This document shows, in pieces, positions 17,556-25,718 of a DNA stretch of 64,000 bases. Positions within the stretch are counted from its first letter, which is position 1; each line of letters starts with the position of its first letter. The position numbers were made by a program, and so were the translations under genes. Below the pieces are notes generated by a model that ran no database searches, was not told where the DNA came from, and worked only from the letters and a program-made list of their open reading frames with translations. This stretch comes from Flaviaestuariibacter flavus (GTDB taxonomy: Bacteria; Bacteroidota; Bacteroidia; Chitinophagales; Chitinophagaceae): positions 606,388 to 670,387 of the forward strand of contig NZ_SJZI01000042.1 in NCBI RefSeq assembly GCF_004337505.1. The letters run 5' to 3'.

Positions 17556-18926
17556 ATGAATGCATTAATCCTTTCGGCACTGAGTGGTATTGTGATGATG
17601 TTCAGCGGATTCGTCTTCAAGCGCGAGACCGCCATCCGCAACCTCGCCGTATTCCTGCTGCTGCTCACCATCGGCGGCTCCGTACTCGACCTCCGCAACG
17701 TTTCGCTCGTTGATATCAATGTTGCCGGTATGCTGCAGTTCGACCGCTTCGCCACCCTCTTCACGCTGGTGGCACTCGGCTGCACGCTGGCCTATTTCCT
17801 GCTGTCGGGCCGCGATATGGCGCGTGTGGGCCGCAACTACAATGACTATTTCGTCCTCATCTTCTTTGTACTCTCGGGTGTGGCCATGACGGCGGCCTTC
17901 CAGTCGCTGCTGATCCTCTTTCTGGGAATCGAGGTGCTTTCCATCCCGCTCTATATCCTGGCCGGATCGGAAAAGAGTAACCTTAAAAGCAACGAGGCGG
18001 CACTCAAGTATTTCCTTATGGGCTCTTTCTCCACCGGTCTTATGCTGATGGGTATCGCGCTCATTTACGGAGCCACCGGGTCTTTCGCAACCACCTTCGT
18101 GGTGGCCCCCGATAAGGTGCCCGTGCTGCTGGTGGCGGGCATGATGCTGATGCTGTTTGCCCTTTCGTTCAAAGTGTCGGCCGCTCCCTTCCACTTCTGG
18201 ACCCCCGACGTATACGACGGGTCTCCCACGGTGTTCACTTCATTCATGGCCACCGTAGTTAAAGCTGCCGGCTTTATCGCCTTCATGCGGCTTTTCATGA
18301 ACGCTTTCAACTCGATCGCGCCCCAGTGGAAGTTGCTGGTTGCGATCATCGTGGCAGCCACCCTGTTTATCGGCAACATCACCGCGGTGTTCCAGCAAAG
18401 CGTGAAGCGTATGCTGGCTTATTCGTCCATTGCCCAGGCCGGCTTTATGATGATGGCGGTTTACGCGCTCAACAGCGATGCGCAGGAAGGTCTTATTCTT
18501 TATGGTGCCGCTTACTCGCTGGCCACAATCGGCATCTTCGCCGTGTTGATCCGCATGCAGGACCAGAGCTTTGAAGGCTTCAACGGCTTTGCCCGCCAGC
18601 AGCCCCTGGTGGCCGGCGCGCTGGTCATCTTCGTGCTGTCGCTCGCGGGCATTCCGCTCACCGCCGGCTTCCTTTCCAAGTTCTATATGCTCCGTGCCAC
18701 CATCGCCAGCGGCTCGCTGGCGCTGGCCCTGTTCGCGGTGCTGATGGCCGCCATCTCGGTATATTATTACTTCCGCCTGCTGCAGGCCATGTATTTCCGC
18801 GAAGGCAATGCCGGCGCTACCCTGCAGCTGAGCGGCGGTTTCAAGGCAACGCTTGTGGCGCTCGCTGCGGTGACGATCCTGCTCGGATTGTTCCCATCGC
18901 TGCTGACGAACTGGCTTTATTTTTAA
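17556..18926 (+). CDS. nuoN: NADH-quinone oxidoreductase subunit N
   Basis: 456 residues, polytopic. Motifs are ILFLGIEVLSIPLYILAG with the conserved Glu, KVSAAPFHFWTPDVYDGSPT and MLAYSSIAQAGFMMMAVYAL. It is the third antiporter-like subunit and the last gene of the operon. Two terminator-like hairpins follow. Confidence 0.98.
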   Translation: MNALILSALSGIVMMFSGFVFKRETAIRNLAVFLLLLTIGGSVLDLRNVSLVDINVAGMLQFDRFATLFTLVALGCTLAYFLLSGRDMARVGRNYNDYFVLIFFVLSGVAMTAAFQSLLILFLGIEVLSIPLYILAGSEKSNLKSNEAALKYFLMGSFSTGLMLMGIALIYGATGSFATTFVVAPDKVPVLLVAGMMLMLFALSFKVSAAPFHFWTPDVYDGSPTVFTSFMATVVKAAGFIAFMRLFMNAFNSIAPQWKLLVAIIVAATLFIGNITAVFQQSVKRMLAYSSIAQAGFMMMAVYALNSDAQEGLILYGAAYSLATIGIFAVLIRMQDQSFEGFNGFARQQPLVAGALVIFVLSLAGIPLTAGFLSKFYMLRATIASGSLALALFAVLMAAISVYYYFRLLQAMYFREGNAGATLQLSGGFKATLVALAAVTILLGLFPSLLTNWLYF

Positions 18927-19002
18927 GCCCGGTCCCCCACCAGGGGGCACTTAGTTCAAGCAGACTTTTTTCGATCAATCTCCAGGTCGATAGTAAGAAA
19001 AG

Positions 19003-19032
19003 GTCCGGATCGCTTCGCGATCCGGACTTTTT
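19003..19032 (+). terminator. Intrinsic terminator after nuoN
   Basis: A perfect 11-bp stem GTCCGGATCGC (19003-19013) pairs with 19017-19027 around a TTC loop and is followed by TTTTT. It is enclosed by a 9-bp inverted repeat, GTTCAAGCA (18954-18962) and its complement (19032-19040). Confidence 0.85.
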
Positions 19033-19089
19033 GCTTGAACGAATGGCTTTAAAAAGACCAACGATGGGGTAAGTATCATCCACCTGAGT

Positions 19090-19117
19090 GCTCCCCTGGG
19101 GCGACAGGGGGCTTTTT
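19090..19117 (+). terminator. Second terminator-like hairpin upstream of the ABC permease
   Basis: GCTCCCCTG (19090-19098) pairs with CAGGGGGC (19105-19112), with one bulge and a GU pair, followed by TTTTT. It ends 23 bases before the next ATG. It could be a backup terminator of nuo, the end of a short RNA starting near 19040, or a leader attenuator of the permease. Confidence 0.6.
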
Positions 19118-19140
19118 GCTTACCTTAGGAGCTTAGAATT

Positions 19141-20412
19141 ATGCGCTTCCTCGACGTATACGCACTCGCCTCCCGCACTGTGCGCGGCAACAAGCTCCGC
19201 ACCGGCATTACTGTGGCCATCATCGCGCTTGGCATTATGGCCCTGATCTTTATCATCACCTGCATCGAGGCCATGAGCCAGAAGTTCACAGAGAGCTTCT
19301 CGACCATGGGCGCCAACGGTTTCACGTTGCGCTACAAGGAACGGAACATCAACTTCGGTGGTAACAGCAACGAGATGAAGGTGTCGAAGAAGGGACGGCG
19401 TCAGAAAACGTCCAGCCTCGGTAAGCCGATCTCGATCGAGCAGGCCGAAGCCTTTGCTGCATCTTTCCACTTCCCGGCGCAGGTGGGCCTATCCACGTTT
19501 GCTTCGCGCAATGCCATCATCAACAGCGGCACCCGCAAAACGACGCCGAACGTATTTCTTTTCGGCGCCGATGAAAATTACATGCTTCTCAACGGCTTCA
19601 GCCTGCATTCAGGCCGCAACCTGTCGCGGCAGGAAGTGCAGGGCGCCGGCAACGTTTGTCTCCTGGGCTACGATGTGGCCAAGCGCCTCTTCAAGCCGCG
19701 GATGGAAAGCGCCGTCGGCAACGTGGTCCGTGTGGACGGGATCCCGTTCCGCGTGGTAGGCATCCTCGGCAGCCGCGGCTCCTCCTTCGGGTTCAGCCGC
19801 GACAATATCGTGGTGATCGGGTACAAGTCGGCCCAGCGGAACTTCAACCCGAACGGCTCCTTTGCCATCGGCGTGATGGCCAATGACCTCAACCAGGTGG
19901 AGGAAGCGATGGGGGAGGCCGAAGGTGTTTTCCGCTCGGTGCGCCGCCTCAACACCACCGAGGAGAGCAACTTCGTGATCGACCGAAGCGACTCGGTAGC
20001 GGAGAAAGCCATGAACAGCCTCGGGTTCCTGACGCTTTCGGCAACGGTGATCGGGCTGATCACGCTTGTGGGCGCGGCCATCGGGCTCATGAATATCATG
20101 CTGGTGGCGGTAACCGAGCGTACCAAGGAAGTAGGACTCGTAAAAGCAATCGGGGGGAAAAGCAGCAGCGTCCGACTGCAGTTCCTGATCGAGTCGATCA
20201 TCATCAGCCTTGCCGGTGCCGTGTTCGGTATCATCCTCGGCGTGGCGGCGGGAAATGTTATTGCAATGCTTATGGGAACCGGTTTCGTAGTGCCCTGGAA
20301 CTGGGTAGGCCTGGGCATTGTGATCTGTTCTTTGGTGGGTCTGCTGGCCGGACTCTATCCCGCGTTCAAGGCAGGACGACTGAACCCGATTGAAGCATTA
20401 CGCTACGAATGA
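19141..20412 (+). CDS. ABC transporter permease, MacB/FtsX family
   Basis: 423 residues. There is one N-terminal membrane helix (about 21-42), a periplasmic MacB-type core domain (about 45-270), then three C-terminal FtsX-type helices (about 297-420, with MLVAVTERTKEVGLVKAIGGKSSSVRLQFLIES as the coupling region). Such permeases work with a MacB/LolD-type ATPase in mechanotransmission, lipoprotein transport or export. No ATPase gene is adjacent, so its partner is encoded elsewhere. Translation starts 6 bases after an AGGAGC that could serve as a ribosome site. Confidence 0.9.
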   Translation: MRFLDVYALASRTVRGNKLRTGITVAIIALGIMALIFIITCIEAMSQKFTESFSTMGANGFTLRYKERNINFGGNSNEMKVSKKGRRQKTSSLGKPISIEQAEAFAASFHFPAQVGLSTFASRNAIINSGTRKTTPNVFLFGADENYMLLNGFSLHSGRNLSRQEVQGAGNVCLLGYDVAKRLFKPRMESAVGNVVRVDGIPFRVVGILGSRGSSFGFSRDNIVVIGYKSAQRNFNPNGSFAIGVMANDLNQVEEAMGEAEGVFRSVRRLNTTEESNFVIDRSDSVAEKAMNSLGFLTLSATVIGLITLVGAAIGLMNIMLVAVTERTKEVGLVKAIGGKSSSVRLQFLIESIIISLAGAVFGIILGVAAGNVIAMLMGTGFVVPWNWVGLGIVICSLVGLLAGLYPAFKAGRLNPIEALRYE

Positions 20413-20566
20413 GGCGGGGCGCGGGTTTCAGCTTTAACGTAATCTTTCCACAGCCCGGCAAAAAAAATGCAACAAGGTTAACGTTTAATCCGTTTTTTCG
20501 TTAGAATTGTGACCTCTTAATCGATCTATTTTTATTTTTCATTTTTCAAATCCAAAAAACAGAATC

Positions 20567-21427
20567 ATGGCAGAACAAAGACCCGCTGCAAGTACAACTT
20601 CCACCAAGGCTACTTCCGTACAACCGAAGCGTAGCAGCAATGCCATCTCCTGGCTGGCCCCCATCATCTGCGTTGTGGCCGGTTATATCATCTGGCGCTT
20701 TGTCATGGGTGCCGACTCTGGTTTTACCCAACCTGGTAAAGGCTGGTTCTGGCCCTCGCATAAAGGTCCCAAGTCGGGTCTCAACGCGATCTACGAAGGT
20801 GGTATCATCGTTCCCCTGCTGATCGGTATGTTCCTGATGGTAATCACGTTCTCCATCGAGCGCCTCCTCACCATTCGTCGCGCCCTCGGCAACGGCTCTA
20901 TCGCCGACTTCATCCGCAAGGTGCAGTATCACCTCGCCAACCGCAACGTTGACGCCGCCCTCGCCGAGTGCGACAAGCAGCGTGGCTCCGTAGCCAACGT
21001 AATGAAGGCCGGCCTGCGTCGCTACAAGGAAATGATCAGCGAGCAAGGTCTCGACACCGAGCAGAAAGTTCTCTCCATCCAGAAGGAAGTAGAAGAAGCT
21101 ACTGCCCTCGAGCTCCCGATGCTGCAGAAGAACCTGGTGTTCCTCTCCACCATCACTTCGGTTGGTACCCTCGTAGCCCTGCTGGGTACGGTACTGGGTA
21201 TGATCCGCTCCTTCTCGGCCCTCGGTGCTGAAGGCGGTGGCGGTAACGCCGGTGCACTCGCCCAGGGTATCTCCGAGGCCCTGTACAATACGGCCCTCGG
21301 TATCGGTACTTCGGCCCTCGCGCTGATCATGTACAACGTGTTCACCACCCGTATCGACGCCATCACTTACGGTATTGATGAGTCTGGCTTCACCCTGACC
21401 CAAAGCTTTGCTTCGCTTTACAAATAA
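20567..21427 (+). CDS. exbB: MotA/TolQ/ExbB proton-channel protein
   Basis: 286 residues. A polar 20-residue N-terminus precedes helix 1 (ISWLAPIICVVAGYIIWRFVM), and a periplasmic loop and helix 2 (IIVPLLIGMFLMVITFSIERLL) follow. The conserved C-terminal pair of helices is in VFLSTITSVGTLVALLGTVLGMIRSF and YNTALGIGTSALALIMYNVF. It forms the proton channel with ExbD that energises TonB. First gene of exbB-exbD-exbD-tonB. Confidence 0.94.
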   Translation: MAEQRPAASTTSTKATSVQPKRSSNAISWLAPIICVVAGYIIWRFVMGADSGFTQPGKGWFWPSHKGPKSGLNAIYEGGIIVPLLIGMFLMVITFSIERLLTIRRALGNGSIADFIRKVQYHLANRNVDAALAECDKQRGSVANVMKAGLRRYKEMISEQGLDTEQKVLSIQKEVEEATALELPMLQKNLVFLSTITSVGTLVALLGTVLGMIRSFSALGAEGGGGNAGALAQGISEALYNTALGIGTSALALIMYNVFTTRIDAITYGIDESGFTLTQSFASLYK

Positions 21428-21491
21428 GCGCGGCGGTTTTTGTGGAAACGGCGATAAAAAAGCATCTCATTAAAAAATTACGTAACACAAC

Positions 21492-22142
21492 ATGCCAAGT
21501 GTAAAAATTCCCAGAAAAAGCACCGATACGGACATGACGCCCTTCGTGGATGTGGCGTTCTTGATCCTGTCGTTCTTTATGCTGGCGACCAAATTCAAAC
21601 CACCGGAGCCCGTGGAGATCACCACGCCCAATTCCGTGTCTACCGAGAAGCTGGCGGATAAAGACGCCGTGATGGTAAGCTGGGATAAAGAGGGCCGTGT
21701 GTTCTTCGACCTGGTAACCACCGATCCCCAGGTGAAGTACGACCTCATTTCGAACCTCAACAAGACCCGCAACCTGGGCCTTAGCGAGGCGGAAATGCAG
21801 CGCTACAAAGTTTCGGGTCCGCTCGGTGTTCCCTTCACCGGTCTCAAGCAGATCCTGAGCTATGCGCCTGCCGACCAGGCCAAGGTGCGCCAGCCGGGCA
21901 TCCCCGTAAAGGATTCCGCTACCAATGAGCTCGCTTATTGGGTGCGCGACGCGGTGACCCTGATGTCTGGCCGCCAGGTGCAGTACATGATCAAAGGTGA
22001 CAATTCATCAAAGTACCCCGACTTCAAGAATGTGCTTTCCGCCTTCACACGGAACGACATCTACAAGTTCAAGCTGGTGACCTCTCCCGAAGAGGCGCCG
22101 GTGGGCAGCCCGCTGTATGTTACCCGCAACTCGCAGAAATAA
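21492..22142 (+). CDS. exbD: ExbD/TolR biopolymer transport protein, long form
   Basis: 216 residues. The cytoplasmic N-terminus runs into the single membrane helix, which carries the proton-binding Asp in DMTPFVDVAFLILSFFMLATKF (about 15-36). The periplasmic domain is longer than in E. coli ExbD. It is followed after 25 bases by a second exbD, the usual duplicated arrangement in Bacteroidota. Confidence 0.93.
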   Translation: MPSVKIPRKSTDTDMTPFVDVAFLILSFFMLATKFKPPEPVEITTPNSVSTEKLADKDAVMVSWDKEGRVFFDLVTTDPQVKYDLISNLNKTRNLGLSEAEMQRYKVSGPLGVPFTGLKQILSYAPADQAKVRQPGIPVKDSATNELAYWVRDAVTLMSGRQVQYMIKGDNSSKYPDFKNVLSAFTRNDIYKFKLVTSPEEAPVGSPLYVTRNSQK

Positions 22143-22167
22143 CGTTTTTAACTAAAAGAAATCCGAA

Positions 22168-22719
22168 ATGGCAAGTATAGATTCCGGTGGGGATAGTGGC
22201 CATAAGAAAGGCCCAGGCGTCAAGAAAGCGAAGAAGCTGTCTACCCGTGTAGACATGACGCCGATGGTGGACCTGGGCTTTCTGCTGATCACCTTCTTCA
22301 TCTTTACCACGACCATGAGCACGCCGGCAGCAATGTCGCTGTTCATGCCGAAGGATACCGACAAGCCCGACGAGCAAAACAAGGCCAAGGAATCCGGCGC
22401 CCTCACCATCATGATGGGCAAAGGCAACCAGGTGTATTATTACGAAGGCCAGCTGCTGCCCGATGGCTCTAACTTCAAGACCGCCTCTTACGATCCGCAG
22501 AACGGGATCCGCAAGGTGATCATGCAGAAGAAACAGAGCACCGACGCCGCCGACCTCGTAGTGGTAATCAAGCCGAACGAAGAGGCCACCTATAAGAATA
22601 CGGTGGACATGCTCGACGAGATGACCATTGCCGAGATCAAGCGTTTTGCCCTCATCGACATCACCCCGCAGGAAAACCAGCTGGTGAAGGCGACCGAGGC
22701 CGGCGCAGGTGTCAAATAA
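22168..22719 (+). CDS. exbD: ExbD/TolR biopolymer transport protein, second copy
   Basis: 183 residues. The basic N-terminus (KKGPGVKKAKKLSTRV) precedes the helix with the conserved Asp in DMTPMVDLGFLLITFFIFTTTM (about 28-49), then a periplasmic domain. It differs strongly from the first ExbD, which suggests a hetero-oligomeric ExbD pair. The tonB gene follows after 59 bases. Confidence 0.93.
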   Translation: MASIDSGGDSGHKKGPGVKKAKKLSTRVDMTPMVDLGFLLITFFIFTTTMSTPAAMSLFMPKDTDKPDEQNKAKESGALTIMMGKGNQVYYYEGQLLPDGSNFKTASYDPQNGIRKVIMQKKQSTDAADLVVVIKPNEEATYKNTVDMLDEMTIAEIKRFALIDITPQENQLVKATEAGAGVK

Positions 22720-22778
22720 GTGGTATTAAGCTTGTGGAATGTGCTACGTGGCGCATCCAATAAAAACAAATTGCAACA

Positions 22779-23594
22779 ATGGAAGCAAACAAAATTTTAA
22801 GTGCCGATATCCTGGACCTCGTTTTCGAGGGACGGAATAAGGACTACGGGGCCTACGACCTCCGTACGACTTACCCCAGGAGGATCCGCATCGCGCTGAT
22901 CGTCACTGCCAGCATTTTCCTGCTGGTGGTGCTGGCTGCCATCGTTTCGAAGCAGCTCGAAAAAGACACGAAGGTGCTGGACGTGAAGGATGTGGAGCTG
23001 GCCAAAGTAGAAGAGGCACCGCCGCCGAAGCCGGAGCCCCCGCCGCCCCCGCCGCCCAAGACAGAGCCGCCGCCGAAGGTGGAAATGACCAAGTTCACCC
23101 CGCCCAAGATCGTTCCCGATGAGCAGGTAAAAAAGGAAGACATTCCGCCGGAAGTGGAAAAGCTTCAGGACACCAAGATCGACGTCGTGAGCCAGGAAGG
23201 TGTGAAGCAGGATATCGCTGTTCCGCCGGTGGATGAAGGCAAAGCCGTAGTGGCCGCTCCCAAAGACGAAACCAACTACGACCAGACCTTTACCAAGGTG
23301 GAAAACGAAGCCGAATTCCCCGGTGGCCAGAAGGCCTGGATCGCCTACCTGCAGCGCACGCTGCAGCCCCCGAGCGACGCACCCGCCGGTACCTATACCG
23401 TTAAAGTGCAGTTCATCGTGGACAAGGAAGGCAACATCTCCGATGTAAAGGCCCTCAACGATCCGGGCTATGGCATGGCTGATGAAGCTGTTCGTGCGAT
23501 CAAGCGCGGTCCGAAATGGCAGCCCGCCATCCAGAACGGCCGCCAGGTAAAGGCTTACCGCACCCAGCCGATCACCTTCGCGATCTCTGAGTAA
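22779..23594 (+). CDS. tonB: TonB energy transducer
   Basis: 271 residues. The N-terminal ADILDLVFEGRNKDYGAYDLR is shared with the TonB-like protein at 554. One helix (about 35-58) is followed by a classic Pro-rich rod (PPPKPEPPPPPPPKTEPP, about 83-100) and the C-terminal TonB domain (about 174-270: EFPGGQKAWIAYLQRTLQPP; GPKWQPAIQNGRQVKAY). Encoded with its own ExbB/ExbD proteins, it is probably the main transducer for TonB-dependent receptors. Confidence 0.95.
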   Translation: MEANKILSADILDLVFEGRNKDYGAYDLRTTYPRRIRIALIVTASIFLLVVLAAIVSKQLEKDTKVLDVKDVELAKVEEAPPPKPEPPPPPPPKTEPPPKVEMTKFTPPKIVPDEQVKKEDIPPEVEKLQDTKIDVVSQEGVKQDIAVPPVDEGKAVVAAPKDETNYDQTFTKVENEAEFPGGQKAWIAYLQRTLQPPSDAPAGTYTVKVQFIVDKEGNISDVKALNDPGYGMADEAVRAIKRGPKWQPAIQNGRQVKAYRTQPITFAISE

Positions 23595-23626
23595 CAACTC
23601 CGGATCACAATTACCTTAATAGTATC

Positions 23627-23653
23627 AAAGCCCCTCGCAAGAGGGGCTTTTTG
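23627..23653 (+). terminator. Terminator of the exb-tonB operon
   Basis: AAAGCCCCTC (23627-23636) pairs perfectly with 23641-23650 around a GCAA tetraloop, followed by a short T-run. Confidence 0.88.
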
Positions 23654-23758
23654 TTAATGGGTCTATTAGTTAATCGGCACTTTCCGCCACCAGCCAACTG
23701 AACCCCTTGGGCCCCTTGAACCAATTCCTTATTACCCCATTAGCACATTCCCTCATTA
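23654..23758. repeat. Composite of three short-word families upstream of mnmE
   Basis: 23654-23677 carries TTAATGGGTCTATTAGTTAA, the complement of the family at 7781-7814. 23697-23722 carries CCCCTTGGGCCCCTTGAACC. 23730-23758 carries ATTACCCCATTAGCACATT, the family of 59065 and 60361. The array runs directly into the mnmE -7 box. Confidence 0.7.
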
Positions 23759-23764
23759 CTTTTG
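23757..23764 (+). promoter_or_regulatory. -7 promoter box of mnmE (leaderless candidate)
   Basis: TACTTTTG matches TAnnTTTG exactly and ends 3 bases before the ATG at 23768. With normal spacing the transcript would start at or next to the start codon. Confidence 0.6.
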
Positions 23765-23767
23765 CAG

Positions 23768-25153
23768 ATGCTTCAAAAGTTAAGCGGCTGGTCCGACACG
23801 ATCGTAGCCCTAGCAACCCCGCCCGGTATCGGCGCTATTGGCGTGATCCGCCTCAGCGGCACCGGGGCGATCGAAATTGTTGACCGGCTCTTTCCCGCCA
23901 AAGACCTTCAGGTCCAGCGTTCGCACACCCTCCACGTGGGCCTGTTACGCCGCGAAGGGGAAGACCTCGACGAAGTGGTGGTGGCGCTCTACAAGGGCCC
24001 CCGCAGCTATACCGGCGAACATACGGCGGAAATATCCTGCCATGGATCCCCTTACGTGCAGGGACGCATCATCGACGCCTGTATTGCCGAAGGCGCACGC
24101 CTGGCGAAGCCGGGTGAGTTCACGCAGCGTGCCTTTCTCAATGGCAAGCTCGACCTCGCGCAGGCCGAGTCGGTGGCCGACCTGATCGCGGCTAATTCTG
24201 CCGCGTCGGCGCGCACGGCGCTCCAGCATATCCGCGGCGGCTTTTCCAAAGCGCTGGCGCAGCTGCGCGAGGGGCTGCTGCAGTTTTCGGCACTCATCGA
24301 GCTCGAACTTGATTTCTCGCAGGAAGACGTGGAGTTTGCCGACCGCAGCCGCCTCCGTGCCTTGCTGCACGAGACACGTACGCTTACGGAGCAGCTGCTC
24401 CATTCTTTTCGCCTCGGCAACGTAATCCGCAATGGCATCTCGGTGGCGATCGTTGGCCGGCCCAATGCCGGCAAGAGCACCCTGCTCAACTCCCTGCTCA
24501 ACGAGGAGCGCGCCATCGTAAGCGCCATTCCGGGCACAACCCGCGACACGGTGGAGGAAGTGCTCAATATCGACGGCATCCTTTTTCGCCTCATCGACAC
24601 CGCGGGCATCCGCAGCCACACCGCCGACGTGATCGAAAGCGCGGGGATCGAGAAGAGCCGGCAAAAGCTGCAGTCGGCCGACCTGGTGCTGCTGCTTTTC
24701 GACATCGCCGAAACCGATCCCGTAGAACTATGGGAGCTGGAAGAGGAGCTGGAGGCGCTCGCCAAGCCCTGGCTGCTGGTGGCGAACAAAGTGGACATTG
24801 CCAACGAAGCCGAAGGGCGCCGTCGGTGGCAAGACCGGCCGAATATCCTTTTCATCTCGGCCCGCGAAGACCGCGGCATCGAGGAGCTGAAAAAGGAGAT
24901 GGTGAGCCGCGTGCTCGAAGGCGATACCGGCGGAGAAAATGTGGTGGTAACCAACGCCCGTCATTATGCGGCCCTCCTGGAGGTGCAGCGCTCGGTGAAC
25001 GACGTGCTCGAAGGCCTCGACAACGGTATCCCCGGCGACCTGATCGCGCTTGACATCCGGCGCTGCCTGCACTTCCTTGGCGAGATCACCGGGGAGATCA
25101 CCAACGAGGACCAGCTGGATTATATTTTCAGCAAGTTCTGTATCGGGAAGTAG
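23768..25153 (+). CDS. mnmE: tRNA uridine-5-carboxymethylaminomethyl modification GTPase
   Basis: 461 residues. The N-terminal tetrahydrofolate-binding domain (IVALATPPGIGAIGVIRLSG) is followed by a helical domain with an inserted G domain: G1 GRPNAGKST near 228-236, an IPGTTRDTVEE switch, DTAG, and NKVD. The C-terminus ends in the family signature FSKFCIGK, whose Cys is conserved. With MnmG it modifies the wobble uridine of several tRNAs. The TTG at 23762 is in frame but the ATG at 23768 is preferred. Confidence 0.98.
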   Translation: MLQKLSGWSDTIVALATPPGIGAIGVIRLSGTGAIEIVDRLFPAKDLQVQRSHTLHVGLLRREGEDLDEVVVALYKGPRSYTGEHTAEISCHGSPYVQGRIIDACIAEGARLAKPGEFTQRAFLNGKLDLAQAESVADLIAANSAASARTALQHIRGGFSKALAQLREGLLQFSALIELELDFSQEDVEFADRSRLRALLHETRTLTEQLLHSFRLGNVIRNGISVAIVGRPNAGKSTLLNSLLNEERAIVSAIPGTTRDTVEEVLNIDGILFRLIDTAGIRSHTADVIESAGIEKSRQKLQSADLVLLLFDIAETDPVELWELEEELEALAKPWLLVANKVDIANEAEGRRRWQDRPNILFISAREDRGIEELKKEMVSRVLEGDTGGENVVVTNARHYAALLEVQRSVNDVLEGLDNGIPGDLIALDIRRCLHFLGEITGEITNEDQLDYIFSKFCIGK

Positions 25154-25219
25154 TTCGTTCCTGCGCCGGCAGGCTTGCTGTTCTGCCTGTTCCTCGAAGG
25201 GCGACCACTACTGCCCGCA

Positions 25220-25612
25220 TTAATTGCCATCGCCGATGGCATCCTGGAATTGCTTCTTGATCTTATCGCGGTGGTTTCGGCCCCAATCCGACAGTGCGTC
25301 GAGGACCGTGCTCAGCGTCCTGCTGTACGGGGCCAGCTGGTACTCAACAACCACGGGCGGCCCGGCAAACACTTCGCGCTTTACAAAGCCGTTCAGCTCC
25401 AGCTCCTTTAGCTCTGCCGCGAGCACCTTTGCGGAGATGCCTTCGATGGTGCGCTGCAGCTCGTTGAAGCGGCTTCTCCCTTCCAGCAGCGCTACAATGA
25501 TCGGTAGCTTCCACTTGCCGCCGATGGCATACAAGGCATCTGAAATGGCCTGAAGCCGCAGCTTACAGTCGGCAGGTGCGGCCAGGGCTTGCTTTGTGGG
25601 GATCTTTTTCAT
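25220..25612 (-). CDS. HxlR-family transcriptional regulator
   Basis: 130 residues from the ATG at 25612 (MKKIPTKQA); TTG at 25633 is also in frame. The HxlR winged-helix pattern is clear: CKLRLQAISDALYAIGGKWKLPIIVALLEGRSRFNELQRTIEGISAKVLAAELKELE, then YQLAPYSRTLSTVLDALSDWG. The family binds palindromic operators and often responds to reactive electrophiles or quinones. It is divergent from the pirin gene across a perfect palindrome. Confidence 0.93.
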   Translation of the reverse strand: MKKIPTKQALAAPADCKLRLQAISDALYAIGGKWKLPIIVALLEGRSRFNELQRTIEGISAKVLAAELKELELNGFVKREVFAGPPVVVEYQLAPYSRTLSTVLDALSDWGRNHRDKIKKQFQDAIGDGN

Positions 25613-25630
25613 GTCTTCGATATTGGTTAC

Positions 25631-25654
25631 CAAAAGGTAACTACTTACCTTTTG
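25631..25654. promoter_or_regulatory. Palindromic operator between hxlR and pirin
   Basis: A perfect 10-bp inverted repeat, CAAAAGGTAA at 25631-25640 and its complement at 25645-25654, is separated by CTAC. A degenerate second copy (TTACATTTTGTAA) follows at about 25663-25675. The site is 19 bases upstream of the hxlR start and ahead of the pirin -7 box, so it is well placed for auto- and cross-regulation. Confidence 0.75.
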
Positions 25655-25686
25655 TATAGTAGTTACATTTTGTAAGTAAAGATAGG

Positions 25687-25694
25687 TAGTTTTG
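25687..25694 (+). promoter_or_regulatory. -7 promoter box of the pirin gene
   Basis: TAGTTTTG matches TAnnTTTG exactly, 24 bases before the pirin ATG and just downstream of the HxlR palindromes. Confidence 0.6.
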
Positions 25695-25718
25695 CTTCAT
25701 CAACGAAAAAGAAGCAAA

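Noticed and set aside
19141..20412. Complete MacAB-type efflux operon
   Set aside because: Only a permease is present; no ATPase, membrane-fusion or outer-membrane gene is adjacent.
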